Source: Williamwhitmania sp035530955 (lineage in GTDB: Bacteria; Bacteroidota; Bacteroidia; Bacteroidales; Williamwhitmaniaceae). Taken from it: a stretch of DNA of 14,382 nucleotides. The notes beneath the pieces are model-generated. The model was given only the letters and a program-made list of their open reading frames with translations, was not told the origin of the DNA and made no database searches. Both the position numbers and the translations under genes were made by a program. The stretch is taken from assembly GCA_035530955.1 (NCBI GenBank), contig DATKTT010000275.1:1-14382 (forward strand), written 5' to 3'. Of this stretch, positions 6,517-11,555 are shown one piece after another (positions within the stretch are counted from its first letter, which is position 1; each line of letters opens with the position of its first letter).

Positions 6517-7986
6517 ATGTCGAAACTAGGAAACTTAACACCATCAGATATTTGGATGTATTTCGAGCAGATATGCCAAGTACCTCGTCCCTCCAAAAAA
6601 GAGGAGAAAATAATTGCCTTCTTACTCGATTTTGCCAAAGCACATAAGCTTGAGGCAAAAACTGATGAAATTGGCAACGTAGTAATTCGAAAGCCAGCCA
6701 CCAAAGGCATGGAGAATAGGGAAACAGTTGTTCTTCAAAGCCATACCGATATGGTGTGTGAGAAGAATAGCAACATTAATCACGACTTTAATGTTGACCC
6801 TATTCAACCCTACATTGATGGGGTGTGGGTAAAAGCAAAAGGAACTACTCTTGGTGCCGACGATGGCATTGGCATAGCAGCACAACTTGCCCTACTCGCT
6901 TCAACCAACGTACCCCATGGACCATTGGAGTGCCTATTTACAGTTGACGAAGAGACCGGCCTCACGGGAGCCTTTGAGATAAAGGAAGGATTCTTTGAAG
7001 GGAAGTATCTATTAAATCTCGACTCGGAGGATGAAGGAGAACTGTTTATAGGTTGCGCTGGTGGTCTCGATACTGTTGTAACTTTCGACTATGAAAGAGA
7101 ACCAATGCCATCAGGAAATGTGGCTTATAAGCTATCCGTCTCTGGGCTATCGGGTGGGCACTCTGGTGACGACATAAATAAGGGATTGGGAAACTCCATA
7201 AAGTTGCTTAACCGGTTCCTGTGGAGAACAAACACGAAGTACGATCTTCGAATGTCCATATTAGAAGGCGGAAACCTCCGAAATGCTATACCGCGTGAAG
7301 CTTACACCATCTTTACCATCCACGAGGAGGACATCGAAAGCATGATGAAGGATTTCAAGCAGTATTTTCACGACATAAAACAAGAGCTGAGGGTAACTGA
7401 GCCTAATTTAACGCTTGAACTGGTGCCTGTAGCGCTACCTGATTATGTAATTGACGAAACTACCCAGTACGATTTACTTAACTCGCTATATGCCTGCCCT
7501 CATGGCGTAATTGAGATGAGCCGCGATATTCCTGGTCTGGTTGAAACTTCAACCAATTTGGCCTCGGTTAAGTTTATTCACGATAATCAAATCTTGGTTT
7601 GCACAAGCCAGCGAAGCTCGGTTGCTTCCTCAATTAAAGATATTTCCTATATGGTGGAGAGCGTTTTTCGGTTAGCAAACTCCAAAATTGTGCATTCTGA
7701 CGGCTATCCTGGGTGGATGCCCAACACCAACTCGGTTATTTTAACTGTCACTGTTGATGCCTATAAGCGACAATTTGGCTACGAGCCCAAGGTTCGGGCA
7801 ATACATGCCGGTTTGGAGTGCGGGCTTTTCCTTGAAAAGTATCCCTACCTCGACATGATATCATTTGGACCTACATTACGAGGTGTCCATTCGCCTGATG
7901 AACGATTGGAAATTGCTTCGGTTGAAAAGTTCTGGAAACTTTTAACAGATGTTGTTGCTCACATTCCCGTAAAAGAGAAAATGTAG
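6517..7986 (+). CDS. pepD: aminoacyl-histidine dipeptidase PepD (M20 family)
   Basis: Cytoplasmic zinc dipeptidase of broad specificity (Xaa-His and other dipeptides) that completes peptide breakdown. The 489-aa length fits the PepD group. The di-zinc site is complete: H76 and D78 in SHTDMV, bridging D115 in LGADDG, general base E145 and zinc ligand E146 in TVDEETG, D169 in LNLDSED, and H458 in RGVHSPDER. The GGHSGDDI segment marks the start of the inserted dimerisation (lid) domain, and HAGLECGLF is the conserved C-terminal segment. There is no signal peptide. The ATG at 6517 directly gives the family's usual N-terminus (LTPSDIWMYFEQICQVPRPS). It is divergent from the dehydrogenase gene; the permease gene follows 119 nt later. 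Confidence 0.95.
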   Translation: MSKLGNLTPSDIWMYFEQICQVPRPSKKEEKIIAFLLDFAKAHKLEAKTDEIGNVVIRKPATKGMENRETVVLQSHTDMVCEKNSNINHDFNVDPIQPYIDGVWVKAKGTTLGADDGIGIAAQLALLASTNVPHGPLECLFTVDEETGLTGAFEIKEGFFEGKYLLNLDSEDEGELFIGCAGGLDTVVTFDYEREPMPSGNVAYKLSVSGLSGGHSGDDINKGLGNSIKLLNRFLWRTNTKYDLRMSILEGGNLRNAIPREAYTIFTIHEEDIESMMKDFKQYFHDIKQELRVTEPNLTLELVPVALPDYVIDETTQYDLLNSLYACPHGVIEMSRDIPGLVETSTNLASVKFIHDNQILVCTSQRSSVASSIKDISYMVESVFRLANSKIVHSDGYPGWMPNTNSVILTVTVDAYKRQFGYEPKVRAIHAGLECGLFLEKYPYLDMISFGPTLRGVHSPDERLEIASVEKFWKLLTDVVAHIPVKEKM

Positions 7987-8105
7987 GTGTAATTTTGCGG
8001 TAAAGAACGCACTATCACAGACTAATCTAATATGATAGTCAATTTTCGTTGGTATAGATTGATGAATACCCGGTGGAGGTGCTCCACCGGGTTATCTATT
8101 TAGCT
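7987..8105 (+). other. pepD-permease spacer with two hairpins
   Basis: It contains an inverted repeat ACTATCA/TGATAGT (8011-8017 and 8033-8039, 15-nt loop) followed by the stronger hairpin at 8068-8092. TAATTTTG at 7990-7997 matches the -7 consensus, but no TTG stands at the right distance upstream, so no convincing permease promoter is visible. Confidence 0.45.
8068..8092 (+). terminator. strong GC-rich hairpin before the permease gene
   Basis: A perfect 11-bp stem (ACCCGGTGGAG with CTCCACCGGGT) with a GTG loop, followed by TTATCTATTT. It may terminate pepD transcripts, but it ends only 13 nt before the permease ATG, so it may equally control the downstream gene. The outer 5' arm could pair alternatively: GGTAT at 8051-8055 with ATACC at 8066-8070. 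Confidence 0.6.
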
Positions 8106-8936
8106 ATGGAATGGATATGTGGCTATTTCGGTTATCTCCAACAAGCCTACCAAACGGGGAATCTATTTCACTGGGATATAATTGCAATACTCATAATTGC
8201 AGGATTTTTGGTGGGATTTATTAATACTATTGCTGGTAGTGGCACAGTTATTACCTACTCTTTGTTCATGGGAATGGGGATGCCTGCCAACATTGCGAAC
8301 GGTACTATCCGACTGGGAGTTATTCTCCAGACGCTTGCGGCAACCCTGAATTTTAAGAAGCAAGGTGTTCTAGACTCAAAAAGGGGACTCAAAATTTCCA
8401 TTCCAGTGGCCATTGGTTCGGTGATGGGAGCTCAAACTGCAGCCATTCTCGACACTAAAATTTTTGAAAAACTCCTTGCAGTAATCATGCTTACCATGAT
8501 TTACTTTTTGTTTAAAGACCCCAAAAAGTGGATTCTTGGCCAGGTAGATAAGGTTGAAAAGAAGATTACATGGAAGCCATGGCTTCTATTTCTTGCGATA
8601 GGCTTCTATGGTGGTTTTACCCATATAGGCGTAGGTATCTTTCTGCTTGCAGGTCTAGTTCTCGTTGCTGGGTATGATTTGGTACGAGGAAATGCCATTA
8701 AAATATTGGCCGTACTAATATATAGCCCTTTGGCCTTGCTAGTTTTTGTGCTCTACAATCAGGTGGATTACCGAATTGGTCTTATTGCGGCAATTGGAAA
8801 CGTAATTGGTGGAATTTTAGCCTCACAAGTCGCAGTAACTTGGGGTGCTGGGTTTATCCGGTGGTTCCTCACCGTTATTATTCTACTGTTTGCCTTCGAC
8901 AAACTCGGGCTGCTGCACTTTTTTCAGTTGTTGTAG
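8106..8936 (+). CDS. TauE/SafE (TSUP) family permease
   Basis: A 276-aa integral inner-membrane protein with about eight hydrophobic helices in two related halves, as in the TSUP family. Members export or import small sulfur-containing or organic anions such as sulfite, sulfoacetate or taurine-derived compounds; the substrate here is unknown. The first half carries the family signature GFLVGFINTIAGSGTVIT followed by GMPANIANGTIRLG and LAATLNF; the second half starts near FLAIGFYGGFTHIGVGIF. I chose the ATG at 8106. The frame can be read from a GTG at 8073, but that codon lies inside the strong hairpin and adds eleven residues with no family match. No partner gene (sulfur metabolism or a regulator) is next to it. 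It is convergent with the rubredoxin gene. Confidence 0.9.
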   Translation: MEWICGYFGYLQQAYQTGNLFHWDIIAILIIAGFLVGFINTIAGSGTVITYSLFMGMGMPANIANGTIRLGVILQTLAATLNFKKQGVLDSKRGLKISIPVAIGSVMGAQTAAILDTKIFEKLLAVIMLTMIYFLFKDPKKWILGQVDKVEKKITWKPWLLFLAIGFYGGFTHIGVGIFLLAGLVLVAGYDLVRGNAIKILAVLIYSPLALLVFVLYNQVDYRIGLIAAIGNVIGGILASQVAVTWGAGFIRWFLTVIILLFAFDKLGLLHFFQLL

Positions 8937-9036
8937 GAATTTAAATGTATTACCAGAAAAACTTCCCTTATCTGTTCATTCTCGACAACTACTTAAAAAT
9001 CTAGCTAAATTAAAACTCGTTTATATAACAAAACAA

Positions 9037-9058
9037 AGGTGCCCTTTGCTAGGCACCT
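9037..9058 (-). terminator. rubredoxin terminator
   Basis: AGGTGCC (9037-9043) pairs with GGCACCT (9052-9058), 8-nt loop. On the minus strand it is followed by TTTGTTTTGTT, a usable tail; on the plus strand no T-run follows, so a terminator for the permease gene is not obvious. Confidence 0.7.
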
Positions 9059-9074
9059 AGAATATTAATATTCT
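9059..9074. repeat. 16-bp perfect palindrome
   Basis: AGAATATTAATATTCT reads the same on both strands. It abuts the rubredoxin terminator stem and lies 12 nt beyond the rubredoxin stop codon. Function unknown; it may be a protein-binding site or just an extension of the 3' end structure. Confidence 0.5.
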
Positions 9075-9086
9075 GAGCGCTTGAGC

Positions 9087-9248
9087 TTACTCATCCATCG
9101 CCACAAAATCTTTTTTTGAAGCGCCACAAATAGGACAGCTCCAAGTTTCAGGAATATCTTCGAACGGGGTACCTGGCTCAATACCGCTATCAGGATCGCC
9201 AAACTCTGGATCGTAAATTAATCCGCAAACTTTACATCTGTATATCAT
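9087..9248 (-). CDS. rubredoxin
   Basis: A 53-aa cytoplasmic one-iron electron carrier. It has both CxxCG knuckles, C5-x-x-C8-G and C38-P-I-C41-G, which bind Fe with four cysteine sulfurs. It also has the conserved core segments IYDPEFGDP, GIEPGTPFEDIPETW and the final SKKDF. Length and sequence are those of a standard stand-alone rubredoxin. In anaerobes such proteins usually pass electrons to oxygen- or peroxide-reducing enzymes (rubrerythrin, flavodiiron protein) or other oxidoreductases; none is encoded next to it here. The gene is a single unit with a near-perfect promoter at 9267-9296 giving a very short leader, and a hairpin terminator. Confidence 0.95.
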   Translation of the reverse strand: MIYRCKVCGLIYDPEFGDPDSGIEPGTPFEDIPETWSCPICGASKKDFVAMDE

Positions 9249-9266
9249 ATAATGCTACTTTTCTCG

Positions 9267-9296
9267 CAAAGATAAAGAAATAGTCTCGGAGGCCAA
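9267..9296 (-). promoter_or_regulatory. rubredoxin promoter (Bacteroidetes type)
   Basis: On the minus strand TTG (9296-9294), exactly 19 bp, then TATCTTTG (9274-9267), an exact consensus match. The predicted start of transcription is about 10-12 nt before the rubredoxin ATG. Confidence 0.75.
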
Positions 9297-9490
9297 AATG
9301 AAGCATTTTGAGCAAAACGGAGACAATGCTTAGTTTTAAAAAACATCAAAGCATTATATACCAGAACAAAACCAATAATGTTGATCAACAGGAAGATTAA
9401 CTTTGAGCGAGACCTTGAGCAGATAACTATTTTTAAAATAGCATTGCTCCACAATATTATCCCGAAAAAGACGATCCTAAAGAGGAATTG
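9297..9490. other. spacer without a recognisable gene
   Basis: This lies between the rubredoxin promoter and the SiaC gene. Both strands hold short open frames: minus 9454-9245, hydrophobic; plus 9378-9495, basic, 38 residues. I recognise neither. The minus one runs through the rubredoxin promoter and overlaps its start codon. A 15-nt AT-rich near-palindrome is at 9427-9441. Confidence 0.4.
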
Positions 9491-9874
9491 TTAGCCAACA
9501 ATTTCAACCATCTTAAATGGCACAGTGAGCAGAGAACTAAAATCTTTTCCAAGGTTTTTAATAGTATCATCATCCTCCTCGAAAAACCAATTAACCACAA
9601 CATTATGCCCATTTTTATGACAATCTTCCATGAGCTTCAGAATGGTAAACACAAAGCGATTTGATCCACTATTGATATACTCAAAGCGAAAATCAATTCG
9701 GCTTAGAGGTTCAGGAGACTTAATGTACTCTTCAATCCAGGAGGTAATAGGCTGGTAGAATGCCAAAGCGTCCTCTGGAATGGAACGGCCAGAGATTTTT
9801 AGAAGTCCTCGTGTAAGAGAAATTCCGGGAGTTTTTGATGTTTCCTTTAAAACTAAGTCGCTTGCAGATCCCAT
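9491..9874 (-). CDS. SiaC family regulatory phosphoprotein (DUF1987)
   Basis: A 127-aa cytoplasmic protein of the DUF1987/SiaC family. In Pseudomonas aeruginosa SiaC is phosphorylated by the SiaB kinase, dephosphorylated by the SiaA phosphatase, and in its unmodified form stimulates the diguanylate cyclase SiaD. Family features seen here are TPGISLTRGLLKISGRSIPEDALAF-type N-terminal sequence, a helix with WIEEYI, FRFEYINSGSN (62-72), VVVNWFFEEDDD, and the closing DFSSLLTVPFKMVEI. The family phosphosite is a threonine after Asn in this loop (T68 in SiaC); here the equivalent appears to be S69. No siaA, siaB or siaD relative is in the window, so it is an orphan whose partners must lie elsewhere. 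It is a single gene with a possible promoter at 9946-9953. Confidence 0.88.
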   Translation of the reverse strand: MGSASDLVLKETSKTPGISLTRGLLKISGRSIPEDALAFYQPITSWIEEYIKSPEPLSRIDFRFEYINSGSNRFVFTILKLMEDCHKNGHNVVVNWFFEEDDDTIKNLGKDFSSLLTVPFKMVEIVG

Positions 9875-9945
9875 AGTCGTCGATTTTTACCAGACTAAAA
9901 ATACAAAAAAAAGTTATCAACCTTTTTTAGCAAAAAAGATATTAG

Positions 9946-9953
9946 CAAAGGTA
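9946..9953 (-). promoter_or_regulatory. candidate promoter -7 element of the SiaC gene
   Basis: TACCTTTG on the minus strand matches TAnnTTTG, with a leader of about 65 nt, but no TTG is found 19 bp upstream. A weaker TATTTTTA lies at 9903-9896. Confidence 0.35.
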
Positions 9954-9972
9954 AGGAAAAGGAGCTACGAAG

Positions 9973-10008
9973 AAAAAAAAACTCCACTTTAGGTGGAGTT
10001 CTTTTTTT
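9973..10008 (-). terminator. C1B peptidase terminator, symmetrical
   Basis: AACTCCAC (9980-9987) pairs with GTGGAGTT (9993-10000) around a 5-nt loop, with A8 on one side and CT7 on the other. It begins 19 nt after the peptidase stop. Its sequence would work in both directions, although no plus-strand gene ends here. Confidence 0.9.
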
Positions 10009-10026
10009 ACAGCACGGAGAAAGTAA

Positions 10027-11223
10027 TTAGATTCCCAACTTTTTCCTAATATCCTGTGGAATTGCGTTCTTGTTAACCATAATATTCATGGTCTTGTAAA
10101 GGACAAATGCTTGCGATGCATAGAAATCACCTTCATACTTACCAGATACACCCCAAGAATTCTTAACCATGTAGTATTTCGTTCCGTTTTGATCCTTTGC
10201 AATGCCATAAATCAACATGCCATGGTCGTCGGTTGTCTCATAATTATCAAAAGCTTTCTGACGCATCTCCTGGGTGATGGTCTTCTCTGATCCAGGCTTA
10301 TCGAACTTATAAAGTTGAGCCTGGCGCTCCTTTTCGGTAAGTTTCGACCACTTAAGTTTCTCGGAATTATTCATTTCTGCTACATTAGCATCGGGAACTA
10401 CGGCTACTCCATTATTGTAGGAGAAACCCTTTTCGCTTACGTCAGAGCCCCATGCAACGGTATAACCATTTTCAATTGAATAGTCAAAAACTCGTGCCAA
10501 ATCAGCGAGTGGAATGTTATAAGATTCTGACCAAGCCCAGTTATCAGGTACCTCAAGAATAAACTTGGAGTAGAATGGGTGGTGAGTATAAGAGGTGAGC
10601 GAAACATAATCATCAGGATTTAAGCCAAGAGTTTGAGTAAACGTAGTGGGTGTATACTCCTTACCTTGGTATGTGAACTTTTCTGGCTTAGGTCCTAGGT
10701 AAGCATCCAAAATGCCGTCGAAGCCATTATGCCAAGCGGTGGTAAGTTTTTTGTCAGGATCGGTGATGACTGCATCAACGTACGCCTTAAGAACAGCATC
10801 GAGCTCACCCTGAACAGGCTTGGTCTCGCCATAATGCATACCAGTATATACCGTATCGGGCACCATGCCATAATTGCGATACACGTTCATGACATCAGCA
10901 AAGCTGCCGCCTGCACCAAATTCAAGGCTTCCATGGAGACGAACGTACTTCGTAGCTTTATCAGAATAGGAATTGCGAACTACCCACATCTCTGAAAGAT
11001 TGTATGCTGGCTTGCCCATTCTTAGCAATTCTGACTCAATAAATGCAATGGTAGAAAAACTCCAACATGTTCCCGACCTGTATTGGTCTTTGATTGGTGT
11101 AATCTTTAGTTCCTTAACAGTTGTAAACTGATAGCCTTGCGTTTTGGTGGTATCCTTCTCCTGTGCAGAAGCAGAGAACGCCAAAATACATGCGAGCACT
11201 ACAAATGACAATAATCTTTTCAT
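10027..11223 (-). CDS. exported C1B-family cysteine peptidase (bleomycin hydrolase/PepC-like)
   Basis: A 398-aa papain-clan peptidase. The N-terminus is a signal peptide (basic MKR, hydrophobic core, ASA before Q21), so the mature enzyme probably starts at Gln21 and is exported to the periplasm or beyond. An early C12 in VLAC makes a lipoprotein possible but less likely. The catalytic residues are Q47 and C53 in DQYRSGTCWSFST, H334 in DDHGMLIYGI and N355 in VKNSWG. The insertions between the Cys and His parts fit the C1B family, whose members act mainly as aminopeptidases. No T9SS tail is present; the protein ends at KKLGI. The frame stays open 49 codons upstream to 11370, but the signal peptide fixes the start at 11223. 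It is divergent from the large C1A peptidase gene. Confidence 0.88.
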   Translation of the reverse strand: MKRLLSFVVLACILAFSASAQEKDTTKTQGYQFTTVKELKITPIKDQYRSGTCWSFSTIAFIESELLRMGKPAYNLSEMWVVRNSYSDKATKYVRLHGSLEFGAGGSFADVMNVYRNYGMVPDTVYTGMHYGETKPVQGELDAVLKAYVDAVITDPDKKLTTAWHNGFDGILDAYLGPKPEKFTYQGKEYTPTTFTQTLGLNPDDYVSLTSYTHHPFYSKFILEVPDNWAWSESYNIPLADLARVFDYSIENGYTVAWGSDVSEKGFSYNNGVAVVPDANVAEMNNSEKLKWSKLTEKERQAQLYKFDKPGSEKTITQEMRQKAFDNYETTDDHGMLIYGIAKDQNGTKYYMVKNSWGVSGKYEGDFYASQAFVLYKTMNIMVNKNAIPQDIRKKLGI

Positions 11224-11555
11224 TGTTGTTGGATTAATTTGGTTAGAGGACAAATATGTATTGTTTAAATGAAGTTTTGATACCAAAACGAAAAAAAAGC
11301 TTAAAAGAAGTTGAAAAATCTTTGGATAAATTTGCAGGAAAGCAAAATTTCCACAGAAATATTTGTCCATATTTTAAAAAAAGTTAAAAGTTATGAACAT
11401 GATATCATACTATATACAAAATAGTTAGCAATTCATTCGTCAAAAATAATTTTTATTTTTTTTTAAAAACGCTTGACTTCATAAGATTGACGTCATACAT
11501 TGCCCGCCATATTTCATGGTCCCTAAACCTAATATTAACTTAAAACTTTGCGTAC
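11224..11555. promoter_or_regulatory. divergent spacer between two peptidase genes
   Basis: 332 bp, very AT-rich, no recognisable gene. Minus side: CATATTTG (11258-11251), a 7/8 match to TAnnTTTG, could serve the C1B gene with a leader of about 22 nt. Plus side: AAACTTTG (11543-11550), also 7/8, is only 5 nt before the C1A ATG and lacks a -33 TTG. Two small palindromes are present: ATGATATCAT (11399-11408) and TGACGTCA (11488-11495). Confidence 0.4.

Noticed and set aside
8073..8105. GTG start for the permease
   Set aside because: It lies within the perfect hairpin and adds residues not seen in the family.
3610..8936. Sulfur-metabolism cluster (cysQ plus TauE/SafE permease)
   Set aside because: The genes are about 3.7 kb apart, on opposite strands, with unrelated genes between; TSUP substrates vary.
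9245..9454. Hydrophobic minus-strand frame overlapping the rubredoxin start by ATGA
   Set aside because: A near-perfect rubredoxin promoter lies inside it, and no family is recognised.
11224..11370. 49-residue N-terminal extension of the C1B peptidase
   Set aside because: A clear signal peptide begins at the ATG at 11223, and the extension is AT-rich spacer with a candidate promoter inside it.
11488..11495. TGACGTCA palindrome as a regulator site
   Set aside because: An 8-bp palindrome is expected by chance at this scale and no matching bacterial regulator can be named.
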